A stretch of DNA of 15,219 nucleotides from the NCBI GenBank assembly GCA_040005555.1, contig JBDTYT010000036.1:1-15219 (forward strand), read 5' to 3'. The stretch is from JBDTYT01 sp040005555 (GTDB lineage Bacteria > Actinomycetota > UBA4738 > HRBIN12). Positions 5,762 to 14,690 of this stretch are shown here, in pieces; positions within the stretch are counted from its first letter, which is position 1; every line of letters begins with the position of its first letter. A model generated the notes under the pieces. That model ran no database searches, had not been told where the DNA came from, and saw only the letters and a list, made by a program, of their open reading frames with translations. The position numbers and the translations under genes were made by a program.

Positions 5762-6987
5762 CTCCCCACGACCTCCGCCACCTGCCGGAGCGCTCCCCAG
5801 AGCTCGGTTGCCTCGCCGCCGGTGAAATCACGCTCGGCGATGGGAATCTCCTCGAGGAGGACCGTCCTCACCCCCGCCCGGGCCGCGCCGAGCGCCAGAT
5901 GCAGGTTCGCGATGTTGCCCCGACCGAATGGCGCATCGCAGACGACGAGCAGATCGGCGGCGAGCATCAGCGACCGGCATCCTTCGGCGCTCTCCTCGTC
6001 GATCGTCGAGAACGGGGGCACACTCACTCGGACGAGGTTCAGTCGCTCCGCGACGGCGGCATCCGTGTCTGAGCCGTGCAGTACACCCACGGAGACGTCG
6101 AACCCCGCCTCGGCCAGCCGACGCAGGAGCGGCGCACCACGTCCGGCGCCGCCGACGACGTGCGCTCGCCGTCCCAGGGACGGGCCCATGGCGGCCGCCG
6201 GACCCAGGCGCACGGACGGACGTCCGGTGGCGTGGTCGGCGACGACCTCGGCGTCGAGGGCCCAGACGGCTCGGAGCAGCTCGGACGTCACGACCTGCTC
6301 AGGCGCGCCCTCCGCTGCTACACGTCCGCGGTGAAGCACCACGAGCCGGTCGCACGTCGCGGCAGCCAGGTTCAGGTCGTGCACGATCGCCAACACGGCC
6401 TTCCCGCCGGGCGCCGCCAACTGGCGAACCACCTCGAGCAGGTCCACGACGTGGCGCAGATCCAGGTGCGTGGTCGGCTCATCAAGCAGCAGGACCGGCG
6501 CGTCTTGGGCGAGCGCCTGCGCGAGGATCACGCGCTGGCGCTCTCCACCTGAGAGTTCGTCGACGGGTCGGTCCGCGAGGTGCTGGATCTGTGTGGAGGC
6601 CATGGCCTCTCTCGCCCGAGACCAATCCTCCGGACGCCCACCCCCCCAGGCCGACAGGTACGGCGTGCGTCCCATAAGCACCATCTCGAGCACCGAGTAG
6701 GAGAACGCCGCTTGGACCTCTTGCGGGACGACGGCGACCAAGCGAGCCGCCTCCCGCGAGGGCATCCCGTAGGGATCGCGCCCCGCGATCGCGACGGAAC
6801 CCGCGGTCGGTCGCAAGGCGCGCGATGCGACCCGAACGATCGTGGTCTTGCCGGACCCGTTCGGACCGACGAGCCCCACCACCTCCCCCGCCGAAACGCA
6901 AAGGGACACCTCGCGCAGCGCGGGCTCGGGCCCGTAGCCCGCGGTGACGCCGGAGAGCTTGAGACCCTCATGCTCAGGGGCCGGCAC
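5734..6987 (-). CDS. btuD: Corrinoid/Fe-siderophore ABC transporter ATPase with extra C-terminal domain
   Basis: A 417-residue ATPase of the FecE/BtuD family that powers import from the membrane face. The ABC domain (about 8-245) is intact: Walker A GPNGSGKTT (41-49), Q-loop Gln89, signature LSGGERQ (145-151), Walker B LLLDEPT (166-172) and switch His203. BtuD/FecE proteins are normally about 250-270 residues; here a further domain spans roughly 274-415, with AHVVGGAGRG, DVSVGVLHGSDTDAAVAERL, DLLVVCDAPFGRGN and GVRTVLLEE, which looks like an alpha/beta fold with a glycine-rich loop. Similar extended BtuD proteins occur in archaea as far as I recall. The GTG at 6987 follows GGGAGGAG 5 nt upstream and overlaps btuC by 14 bp. 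Corrinoid as substrate comes from the riboswitch upstream of the operon, not from the ATPase itself. Confidence 0.93.
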   Translation of the reverse strand: MPAPEHEGLKLSGVTAGYGPEPALREVSLCVSAGEVVGLVGPNGSGKTTIVRVASRALRPTAGSVAIAGRDPYGMPSREAARLVAVVPQEVQAAFSYSVLEMVLMGRTPYLSAWGGGRPEDWSRAREAMASTQIQHLADRPVDELSGGERQRVILAQALAQDAPVLLLDEPTTHLDLRHVVDLLEVVRQLAAPGGKAVLAIVHDLNLAAATCDRLVVLHRGRVAAEGAPEQVVTSELLRAVWALDAEVVADHATGRPSVRLGPAAAMGPSLGRRAHVVGGAGRGAPLLRRLAEAGFDVSVGVLHGSDTDAAVAERLNLVRVSVPPFSTIDEESAEGCRSLMLAADLLVVCDAPFGRGNIANLHLALGAARAGVRTVLLEEIPIAERDFTGGEATELWGALRQVAEVVGSYDEVAVDA

Positions 6988-8014
6988 GGGCGCTCCTCCC
7001 CTCGCGTCGCAGCAGGAACAGGAAGAAGGGCCCCCCGAGCAGCGCCGTGACCACGCCGACCGGGAGTTCCTGTGGCGCGAGAGCCGTGCGAGCGACCAGA
7101 TCCGCGAGCACCAGCAGCGTGGGTCCCGCGAGCAATACCGCCGGGAGCAGCCGTCGCTGATCGGAGCCGACCACGAGTCGCAGCAGATGCGGCGTCATCA
7201 GACCGACGAACCCGATGACCCCGGCGACCGATACGGCGGCCGCCGCCAGCAGCGCGCCGACGGCGATCGCACGACGTTTCAGCCGGTCCACGTCGACGCC
7301 GAGTTGCGCGGCCCGCTCTTCGCCGAGCGACATGAGGTTGAGATCGTGCGCCACGTATGCGGCCGCCGCCACACCGAGCGCGACCACCGGAGTGGTCACG
7401 AAGATCGACCGCCAGCCCTGGGAAACGAGGCCGCCGAGCAACCACGCGTAGATGTTACGGATCTCCTCGCCGGAGAACGACATCACCAGCGACATCGCGC
7501 TCGAGATCACAGCCGCGATCGCGACCCCCGCGAGCAGCAACGTCGCGACGTGCACGGACGGCCCGATGCGCGCGAGCCGGAACACCGAGAACGCCGTGAC
7601 GAGCGCGCCGACGAACGCCGCGGCCGGGACGCCGAACGTGCCGAAGGCGCCCGCCCCTACCGTGACGATGACGAGGATGGCGCCGAGCGCCGCCCCCGAG
7701 GACACGCCGATGATCGCCGGATCTGCGAGCGGGTTCCGGAACAGCCCCTGGAACACCATCCCCGACGTCGCGAGCGCCGCCCCGACCACCGCGGCGAGCA
7801 CCACCCTGGGCAATCGCAGCTGGAACACGATCACGTCGCTCGAGCGCGGCACGCCGTCCGGGTGACCGGCGATCCCCAGCTTCCACGCCACCAGTCGGAG
7901 CGTAGTGAGCGGTGAGATCCACACCGCTCCCACAGCCACGGCCAGAAGCACCGACGCTACGAGCACGACGGTCAGCGCGAGCAGGACGCGGCGGTATCGC
8001 TGCGTCGCGATCAT
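6974..8014 (-). CDS. btuC: FecCD-family ABC transporter permease (corrinoid uptake)
   Basis: A 346-residue integral membrane permease of the FecCD/BtuC family, the dimeric channel of type II importers. It is hydrophobic throughout, with about ten membrane helices beginning at residue 9. Family motifs are RLPRVVLAAVVGAALATSG (67-85), QGLFRNPLADPAIIGVSSGA (89-108), and VAGVIGFVGLMTPHLLRLVV (263-282), the last including the cytoplasmic coupling-helix region. The C-terminus has ELPVGVVTALLGGPFFLFLL, also typical. The start ATG (8014-8012) overlaps the btuF stop as ATGA, so translation is coupled, and the 3' end overlaps btuD by 14 bp. It belongs to the riboswitch-controlled btuFCD operon. Substrate specificity cannot be told from the permease alone. 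Confidence 0.94.
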   Translation of the reverse strand: MIATQRYRRVLLALTVVLVASVLLAVAVGAVWISPLTTLRLVAWKLGIAGHPDGVPRSSDVIVFQLRLPRVVLAAVVGAALATSGMVFQGLFRNPLADPAIIGVSSGAALGAILVIVTVGAGAFGTFGVPAAAFVGALVTAFSVFRLARIGPSVHVATLLLAGVAIAAVISSAMSLVMSFSGEEIRNIYAWLLGGLVSQGWRSIFVTTPVVALGVAAAAYVAHDLNLMSLGEERAAQLGVDVDRLKRRAIAVGALLAAAAVSVAGVIGFVGLMTPHLLRLVVGSDQRRLLPAVLLAGPTLLVLADLVARTALAPQELPVGVVTALLGGPFFLFLLRREGRSARAGP

Positions 8015-8967
8015 CAGAAAGCGTTGGGATGCAAGGCTTCAGCGAGGAGGCGCAACCCGTCCACGATCCGAGGACCTGGTCGGCTGACGAGATCCGAGTC
8101 GATCAACACGACCGTTCCGCTCGCCACGGCGTCGATGGCGTCGAACCCCGGCCGCTTCTGCACCGCGTCGGGACTCACTCCAGACTCCGAGGACACGAGA
8201 TACACATCGGGGCTGTCTCGGACCAGATCGTCGACCGACCACTGGGGGTAGTCACTCGTTGCCGATGCGGAGGTGGAGTCGCACCCGGCCCGATCAAGGA
8301 GGTCCGAGATGAACGTGCCCGGGCCGACCGTCGTGAGGGGTGGGTAGTACACCTCGAAGAAACACGAGACGCGAGCCTCACCCGTTACGGCCTCCTCGAT
8401 CCGACGGTCCTCCGCGGCCATCCGAGCCGTGAGCGCTGTCGCTGCCTCGACCGCCCCGGTGAGCCGTCCAACGGTATCGATGTCGTGCAGCAGGTCATCC
8501 AGACCGGTCGCATCGATGGTGAACACGGGGACACCGAGCTCGCGGAGGCGCGACTTCCACGCGTCGCCGCCCTCGATCGTGAGCAGCAGGTCCGGCTCGA
8601 GCGATACCACGGTCTCGATGTTCGGATCGACCCCGAAATCCCCCGCGCCGCCCACCTCTTGTACCTGTTTGGCCGCCGGCGGGTAGTCGTCGTACTTGCC
8701 GGATACCCCCACGAGCTCGTGACCGAGACCGAGCGCGTACACGATCTCGGTGGCCGAGGGTGCGAAGGTGATCAGGCGCCGGGGCGCCGCGCCGAGCGTC
8801 ACGGACACTCCGTCGTCGTCGGTGATCGTGACCGGGAACGACGCTGACGGCGCCTCGGATGGGGCGCCCGAGCCCTGCGACGCGGGGGTCGAGGCCCCGC
8901 CGCCGCAGGCGGCGCAGACGAGCAACAGAGCGAGCAGCAACCCCGACAGGCAACGGAACGGTTTCAC
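8014..8967 (-). CDS. btuF: Corrinoid-binding lipoprotein, ABC transporter substrate-binding protein
   Basis: A 317-residue periplasmic-type binding protein of the BtuF/FepB class (type III, helical backbone). The N-terminus is a lipoprotein signal: Lys2, Arg5, hydrophobic stretch 7-19, lipobox VCAAC with Cys21 as the lipidated residue, then a Gly/Ser/Pro-rich tether to about residue 43. The mature part starts with DDDGVSVTLGAAPRRLITFA, then PSATEIVYALGLGHELVGVS (70-89) and the inter-lobe PDLLLTIEGGDAWKSRLREL, a standard pattern for the family. The GTG start at 8967 has GGGGAG 6 nt upstream. It is the first gene after the cobalamin riboswitch, so vitamin B12 or a related corrinoid is the probable ligand; from protein sequence alone a heme or siderophore binder could not be excluded. 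Confidence 0.94.
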   Translation of the reverse strand: MKPFRCLSGLLLALLLVCAACGGGASTPASQGSGAPSEAPSASFPVTITDDDGVSVTLGAAPRRLITFAPSATEIVYALGLGHELVGVSGKYDDYPPAAKQVQEVGGAGDFGVDPNIETVVSLEPDLLLTIEGGDAWKSRLRELGVPVFTIDATGLDDLLHDIDTVGRLTGAVEAATALTARMAAEDRRIEEAVTGEARVSCFFEVYYPPLTTVGPGTFISDLLDRAGCDSTSASATSDYPQWSVDDLVRDSPDVYLVSSESGVSPDAVQKRPGFDAIDAVASGTVVLIDSDLVSRPGPRIVDGLRLLAEALHPNAF

Positions 8968-8970
8968 GCG

Positions 8971-8993
8971 CGTCTCCCCTCATGCGAAGGACG
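8971..8993 (-). promoter_or_regulatory. Hairpin enclosing the btuF ribosome site (candidate expression platform)
   Basis: On the minus strand CGTCCTTC can pair with GGGG-A-GACG (one bulged A, two G-U pairs) around a GCATGA loop. The right arm contains the GGGGAG Shine-Dalgarno of btuF. It lies between the end of the riboswitch aptamer and the start codon, as a translational expression platform should. The stem is weak, so this is only a candidate. Confidence 0.35.
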
Positions 8994-9006
8994 ACCGTCG
9001 CTTCCC

Positions 9007-9205
9007 CGAGGCAGGTCTCCTGGCTCCCGGATCGATGCTCCCCCGACCCTTCCCGGGATCGCTCCCAGTGGTCTCGTCGGGTTCACTCCCCGGTCACAGT
9101 GGCGCGACCGCGCCGGATTCTCACCGGCTTCCCTCTTCGCGGGGTCGGGATCGGCCCGTCCCGCTTCCGGCACCGCCGATCTGACCGATCGATGGTGCCG
9201 CCTCG
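9007..9205 (-). promoter_or_regulatory. Cobalamin (adenosylcobalamin-class) riboswitch
   Basis: Read on the minus strand, all landmark elements are present in order: outer stem 5' arm CGAGGC (9205-9200), GGGAAGCCGGTGAGAATCCG (from about 9133), the B12-box core GCCACTGTGACCG (9103-9091), a second CCACTG (9071-9066), AGCCAGGAGACCTGCC (9025-9010), and the outer stem 3' arm GCCTCG (9012-9007). These match the conserved core of the cobalamin riboswitch family, which represses B12 transport and synthesis genes when adenosylcobalamin is abundant. The aptamer ends 39 nt before the btuF start, with no strong terminator hairpin and T-run there, so control is more likely translational. It accounts for most of the 345-bp gap 8968-9312; the remaining part (9206-9312) holds the upstream promoter region, where I see no clear -35/-10 pair. 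Confidence 0.96.
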
Positions 9206-9312
9206 AAGACACGAACCTATGCGGTTGTGCCGGGCAGTCTAGCCGGGTCCGCGGCGCTCGGAACGGTGCAAGAAGGGATGAGCGGGGCTATGCTCGCGTT
9301 AGGGACGACGGG

Positions 9313-10017
9313 GTGCGACGGGTCATCGGATGCGTGCTGATCACCCTGGTCGCCGCCGGGTGCCGCGGCGCGACCGGCGCTTCGACGACGCTCCCGACAG
9401 TCCCGATCCTGCAGATCCACGAGTCGCCGAGCCCGTTCCAGGAAGTCACCGCGGGCGAGGTGAGCGCCGTGATCCCCGACGCGTGGCACCCGCTTCCGGC
9501 CGGCGGCGCCCAGGACGTGGAGGAAGGCCTCATCGCGGGGCCCCGGCCGAGGGATTGGGCAGGTGAGCGGGCGCCCGCCGAAGGACTCGCGGCCGTCTGG
9601 GTCGACGGCACGCGGGTGGGGGTACCGTCCGATTACTACTACCTGGCAGCGACGGGTCCAGCGCTCGACATCATCACCCATTCACCTCGATGCTCCGCGA
9701 CCCGCCAGACGGTCATCGTCAACCACCGACCGACCTTCGCTTCGGGCGACCCGAACTCTGCCGGCGACTTCATCGCGCGAGGCCAGGGAACCTGCTCGGT
9801 GGGCCATACCGCGACGCGGTGGGCGTACTTCGTGGCGGCACCCGGTTTCGGTCCGGCGCGCGAGGTCGGCATCCCGAGCTCGGGGCTCTACGTGGTCGTG
9901 GCGGTCTTGCCCGCTTCACGGCGTGCCTCCGCGCTTCTCGGGAAACTGTTGCTGCGGACCGAATTCGGCGGCGCCTCGATGTCGGACTTCATCGCCGCTG
10001 CTCGCCCAGCGCCCTAA
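9313..10017 (+). CDS. Predicted lipoprotein of unknown function
   Basis: A 234-residue protein I do not recognise. The N-terminus is a short lipoprotein signal: Arg2-Arg3, hydrophobic core, lipobox VAAGC with lipidated Cys17, then a Thr/Pro-rich tether. The body contains EVSAVIPDAWHPLPAG (49-64), a Tyr-rich PSDYYYLAATGP (105-116), RCSATRQTVIVNHRPTF (126-142) and GTCSVGHTATRWAYFVAAP (159-177); Cys127 and Cys161 could form a disulfide in the exported protein. The pattern of alternating beta-like segments and the 'PDAWHP' start resembles small secreted beta-rich proteins, but no family is claimed. The GTG start has AGGGA (9301-9305) 7 nt upstream. It is a single gene, divergent from the btu operon and convergent with gcvT with only 6 bp between stops. 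Composition matches its neighbours. Confidence 0.8.
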   Translation: MRRVIGCVLITLVAAGCRGATGASTTLPTVPILQIHESPSPFQEVTAGEVSAVIPDAWHPLPAGGAQDVEEGLIAGPRPRDWAGERAPAEGLAAVWVDGTRVGVPSDYYYLAATGPALDIITHSPRCSATRQTVIVNHRPTFASGDPNSAGDFIARGQGTCSVGHTATRWAYFVAAPGFGPAREVGIPSSGLYVVVAVLPASRRASALLGKLLLRTEFGGASMSDFIAAARPAP

Positions 10018-10023
10018 GGGTCA

Positions 10024-11133
10024 TCAGCGCGGCGACCGATCGACGAACGGCGGCTTCGCGATCATCGCCTGGCCGCGCCGGCCGCGCACGTCGACCTCCA
10101 CGGCGGAGCCCGCTTCGAACGCATCGACCGGCGTGAGGTAGCCCATCGCGATGCCGCGCTGGAGCGCCGGTGAGAACGTCCCGCTCGTCACCTCGCCCAC
10201 CGGGACACCATCTGAGAGAACCGAGTGGTTCGCTCGAGGGATGTGCCGCCGATCCTGCATCACCATGCCGCGCAGCCGCGACGGAACACCGGCAGCTCGT
10301 TGACGCAGGAGCGCTTCCCGGCCGCGGAAGGCGCCCTTGTCCATCGCGACGGCCCACGAGAGCCCGGCCTCGAGCGGGGTCCGGTCGGGAGTGAGATCTT
10401 GCCCACACAGCGGGTAGCCCATCTCGAGCCGAAGGACGTCACGCGCGCCGAGCCCGCATGGTTCGATCAGGAACGGATCGCCCGCCTCGATGAGCTCCTC
10501 CCACAGCGCCCCGGCGGAGCTCGCCGAGGTGAACAGTTCGAACCCCAGCTCACCCGTGTAGCCCGTACGAGCGAGCACGAGGCGTTCCTCGCGGAACCTG
10601 GTCTCGGCGACGCCGAGATACTCCAGGTCGCCCGCTTCGGCGAACAGCGTCCCCACCACTTCACGAGACCGAGGGCCCTGGACGCCGAGGAAGCACCAGT
10701 CGTCGTGCCGGACGACCTCGACACCCTCAGCTTCGTCCTGGAGCGTACGCGTGACCATGTCGGTGTTCGCGGCGTTCGGGACAAGGAAGAATCGGTCCTC
10801 GGCCAGCCGATAGACGAGGAGGTCCTCCTCGACGCCGCCTTCGTCGTTCAGGAGAAGGTTGTACTGCGCACGACCGGCCTCGATCGACCGCGCGTCGTTC
10901 GTGAGCAGACCCTGCAGCAGCGCCACGGCAGCCGCTCCTGCGACGTCCACCTTGCCGAGGTGCGACAGGTCGAACAGACCCGCTCGCTCGCGCACGGCAC
11001 GGTGCTCGGACAGGACCCCCTGGTACTCGATCGGCATGAGCCATCCACCGAAGGGGCCCAGCTTGGCGCCCAGGTCCTTGTGGTGTGCCTCGAGCGGCGA
11101 GTGCCGGAGGGGGCCATCCACGGCGTCGTTCAC
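10024..11133 (-). CDS. gcvT: Aminomethyltransferase, glycine cleavage T-protein
   Basis: A 369-residue T-protein, of usual family length. It releases ammonia from the aminomethyl-lipoyl arm of H-protein and transfers the methylene to tetrahydrofolate. Family landmarks: PLEAHHKDLGAKLGPFGGWL (13-32), GLFDLSHLGKVDV (52-64), the folate-site loop NDEGGVEEDLLVYRL (96-110), GVQGPRSREV, ARTGYTGELGFELF (188-201), CGLGARDVLRLEMGYPLCGQ (226-245) and VTSGTFSPALQRGIAMGY (315-332). In the acid pair of the loop, the first residue is Glu103 instead of the common Asp; the second, Asp104, which I take to be the catalytic one, is kept. The GTG start at 11133 has AGGA 7 nt upstream. No gcvH or gcvP is in the window; divergent lpdA, 47 bp away, encodes the L-protein/E3 this system needs. 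Confidence 0.95.
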   Translation of the reverse strand: MNDAVDGPLRHSPLEAHHKDLGAKLGPFGGWLMPIEYQGVLSEHRAVRERAGLFDLSHLGKVDVAGAAAVALLQGLLTNDARSIEAGRAQYNLLLNDEGGVEEDLLVYRLAEDRFFLVPNAANTDMVTRTLQDEAEGVEVVRHDDWCFLGVQGPRSREVVGTLFAEAGDLEYLGVAETRFREERLVLARTGYTGELGFELFTSASSAGALWEELIEAGDPFLIEPCGLGARDVLRLEMGYPLCGQDLTPDRTPLEAGLSWAVAMDKGAFRGREALLRQRAAGVPSRLRGMVMQDRRHIPRANHSVLSDGVPVGEVTSGTFSPALQRGIAMGYLTPVDAFEAGSAVEVDVRGRRGQAMIAKPPFVDRSPR

Positions 11134-11163
11134 GCCGTCATCCTACGGACGCGAGCAAGGGCG

Positions 11164-11169
11164 GTAACA
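11164..11169 (+). promoter_or_regulatory. Candidate -10 element just upstream of lpdA
   Basis: TAACAT lies 11 bp before the lpdA ATG in the 47-bp gap between divergent gcvT and lpdA. If used, transcription would begin about 0-5 nt before the start codon, giving a nearly leaderless mRNA. This fits the absence of a Shine-Dalgarno in front of that ATG. The -35 region (TCCTAC) is poor. Confidence 0.35.
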
Positions 11170-11180
11170 TTCCCCATCGG

Positions 11181-12560
11181 ATGACGGATGACTACGACGT
11201 AGTCGTGATCGGTGCGGGCACGGGCGGATACTCCTGCGCCCTGCGATCGGCACAACTCGGCAAGCGAGTCGCCCTCATCGAGCGCGACGACCGACTGGGC
11301 GGCACCTGCCTGCTCCGCGGCTGCATCCCCACGAAGGCGCTCCTGCAGTCGGCCGCGGTGCTCGACACGGTGAACCGCTCGAAGGAGTGGGGCATCATCG
11401 CGTCGGGCGAGCCCGACTGGCCCGCCATCCAGGCGTTCGAGAACACGGTCGTCGACAAGCTCGTCTCGGGACTCACGAACCTCATCTCGACGCGGAAGAT
11501 CGACGTGGTGCACGCAACCGCGACGCTCGCGGCGGGGCCCGCGGTCAAGGTCGACGGACGCACGATCACCGCGACCGACGTCGTGATCGCCACCGGCTCC
11601 CGTCCCAAGCTCCTGCCCGACGTGCAGATCACCGACCGGATCATCACCTCGGACCAAGCGCTGTGGTACCCCCGCATCCCCACCTCCGCCATCGTGATCG
11701 GAGCCGGGGCCGTCGGGTTGGAGTTCGCGTCGTTCTACCGCTCGATGGGCGCCACGGTCACCCTCGTTGAGGCCCTGCCGAGGATCGCGCCGCTCGAGGA
11801 CGAGGACATCTCCAAAGAGGTCTCACGCGCCTTCCGCAAGCGCGGGATCGAGTCGTTCGCCGGTGCTCGGGTCCAGGGCGTCGACGATCACGACGACTCC
11901 GTGAAGGTCGTGGTCGAGGTCGGCGGTGAAACGAAGGCCTTCACCGCCGATATCTGTCTGGTCGCGGTCGGGCGCGGTCCCGTCAGCGAGGACCTCGGGC
12001 TGGAAGAGGCCGCGATCGAGCTGGACCGCGGGTTCGTGAAGGTGGACGGGCAGTTGCAGACGACCGCGTCGCACGTGTGGGCGATCGGAGACGTCGCCGC
12101 CACGCCGCTACAGCTCGCGCACGTGTCGTTCACCGAGGGCATCGCGGTGGCTGAACGCATCTCGGGCCTCGAGGTCGCCGACATCGACTACGTCGGCATC
12201 CCGCGTGTCACGTATTGCACACCGGAGATCGCCTCGGTCGGCCTCACGCAGGCGCAGGCGGTTGAGCGGGGCCACGAGGTGGATGTCGAGAAGCTCAACT
12301 TCCAAGCCATCGGTAAGGCGAACATCGTGGGCGAGGGCGGATCGGTCAAGGTGGTGGCCGACAAGGACGGCGGGCCGGTGCTCGGCGTCCATATGGTCGG
12401 TCCGCACGTGACGGACCTCATCGCCGAGGCCATGCTGATCACGAACTGGGAGGCGGTGCCCGCCGAGGTGGCCGCGCTCATCCATCCGCACCCGACCCTG
12501 TCCGAGGCGATCGGCGAGGCCCACCTCGCGCTCGCCGGCAAGCCGTTGCACACCGCGTAA
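11181..12560 (+). CDS. lpdA: Dihydrolipoyl dehydrogenase (E3)
   Basis: A 459-residue FAD-dependent disulfide oxidoreductase that reoxidises the dihydrolipoyl groups of E2 (and of glycine cleavage H-protein), passing electrons to NAD+. Visible: FAD-binding VVVIGAGTGGYSCA (7-20), redox-active disulfide Cys43/Cys48 in GGTCLLRGCIPTKALL, NAD-binding VIGAGAVGLEFASFY (172-186), second FAD motif VWAIGDVAATP (299-309), and C-terminal HPHPTLSEA (435-443) with the catalytic His437-Glu442 pair. Full family length. The ATG at 11181 is chosen because the flavin motif begins six residues later, as in other E3 proteins; the in-frame open stretch before it overlaps gcvT. There is no good ribosome site. It is the first gene of a four-gene operon with E1 alpha 9 bp downstream. 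Confidence 0.96.
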   Translation: MTDDYDVVVIGAGTGGYSCALRSAQLGKRVALIERDDRLGGTCLLRGCIPTKALLQSAAVLDTVNRSKEWGIIASGEPDWPAIQAFENTVVDKLVSGLTNLISTRKIDVVHATATLAAGPAVKVDGRTITATDVVIATGSRPKLLPDVQITDRIITSDQALWYPRIPTSAIVIGAGAVGLEFASFYRSMGATVTLVEALPRIAPLEDEDISKEVSRAFRKRGIESFAGARVQGVDDHDDSVKVVVEVGGETKAFTADICLVAVGRGPVSEDLGLEEAAIELDRGFVKVDGQLQTTASHVWAIGDVAATPLQLAHVSFTEGIAVAERISGLEVADIDYVGIPRVTYCTPEIASVGLTQAQAVERGHEVDVEKLNFQAIGKANIVGEGGSVKVVADKDGGPVLGVHMVGPHVTDLIAEAMLITNWEAVPAEVAALIHPHPTLSEAIGEAHLALAGKPLHTA

Positions 12561-12569
12561 AGGAGCCAC

Positions 12570-13630
12570 GTGGCGACGAAGGTCAAGGACAAGCGACTGG
12601 CCTCGGAGAACTGGCGCGCCGGCCTGTCCGACGACCAGCTTCGCGACCTGCTGTACACCTTGAAGCTCTGTCGCTATTTCGACGAGCGCATGGAGGCACT
12701 CTATCGGCAAGGCCGCCTGCCGGGCGCGATCTACTCGGGCCGAGGGCAGGAAGGCACGCACGTCGGCGTGACGTACGCGCTCCGCCCGGACGACTCGCTC
12801 TTCCCGACGCATCGCGATCTGTCGGCGCAGCTCACGAAGGGGTTGGATCTCAAGCGCGTGATGGCGCAGTTCTGGGGCCGGATCGATGGCTACACGCGCG
12901 GCCGCGACGGCAACAGCCACATCGGCGATTGGCAGGGCAGCCGAACATGGACGGTGATGTCGCACCTGCCGATCGCCTACCCGGTAGCGTGCGGGGCCGC
13001 GCTGGCGTACCAGCGCCGGGGTGAGGATCGCGTGGCTCTCGCCATCTGCGGCGACGGGGCGACCTCGAACGGCCGGTGGCACGAGGCGCTCAATACCTCG
13101 GCGATCTTCCAGCTTCCGGTCGTATGGATCGTGAACAACAATCAGTACGCCTACTCCACGCCGAACGCGCTCGAGTTCGCCATCCCCACGATCGCCGAGC
13201 GCGCCGCGGCGTACGGGATGCCGGGGGTGCGGATCGATGGGCAAGACGTGCTCGACGTTTACCGCGTCGCCCACGAGGCGGTGGAGCGCGCCCGTTCCGG
13301 CGGCGGGCCCACACTCATCGAGTCGATCTCGCTCCGCTGGCGGGGCCATGCCGGACACGACCCTGCGAAGTACGTGCCGAAGGAACTGCTCGAGGAGTAC
13401 ATGACGAACAAGGACCCCGTGAAGCGCTTCGAGGAGCTGCTCCGGATGAACGGGGTGGTGGACGACGCGCGGGTGAGCGAGGTCGACGAGCGCGTGAAGC
13501 GGGAGTTCGACGAGGGATACGACTACGCGCAAGCCTCGCCGTTCCCCGAGCCCGGCGACGTCACGAAAGGCCTGTACACCGACGACGGGTACTGGGATGC
13601 CGAGCCCGGCCGAGGCGGGGGCACGGGCTG

Positions 13631-13631
<1 letters not shown>
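12570..13631 (+). CDS. pdhA: 2-oxoacid (pyruvate) dehydrogenase E1 component, alpha subunit
   Basis: A 353-residue thiamine-diphosphate-binding alpha subunit of the alpha2beta2 E1, which decarboxylates a 2-oxoacid and reductively acylates lipoyl-E2. The ThDP/Mg motif runs from GDGATSNGRWHEAL (161-174) to WIVNNNQYAYST (186-197). Other family segments are YSGRGQEGTHVG (55-66), PTHRDLSAQLTKG (79-91), SHLPIAYPVACGAALAY (131-147) and the ordered active-site loop RWRGHAGHDPAKYVP (256-270) with His260 and His263. GTG start with AAAGGAG 4 nt upstream. It overlaps E1 beta by 1 bp. Pyruvate is the most probable substrate because E3 and a PdhC-like E2 are in the same operon, but branched-chain 2-oxoacids or acetoin cannot be excluded from sequence alone. 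Confidence 0.92.
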
Positions 13632-14677
<1,046 letters not shown>

Positions 14678-14690
14678 ATCGGGAGGACCC

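Noticed and set aside
12108..13532. Minus-strand open frame of 474 codons opposite lpdA and E1 alpha
   Set aside because: Composed mainly of His/Arg/Val repeats typical of the complement of high-GC genes; no family motif, and both plus-strand genes are certain.
13076..13630. 185-codon upstream extension of E1 beta inside E1 alpha
   Set aside because: Out of frame with E1 alpha and Arg-rich; ATG 13631 overlaps the alpha stop and gives the expected subunit length.
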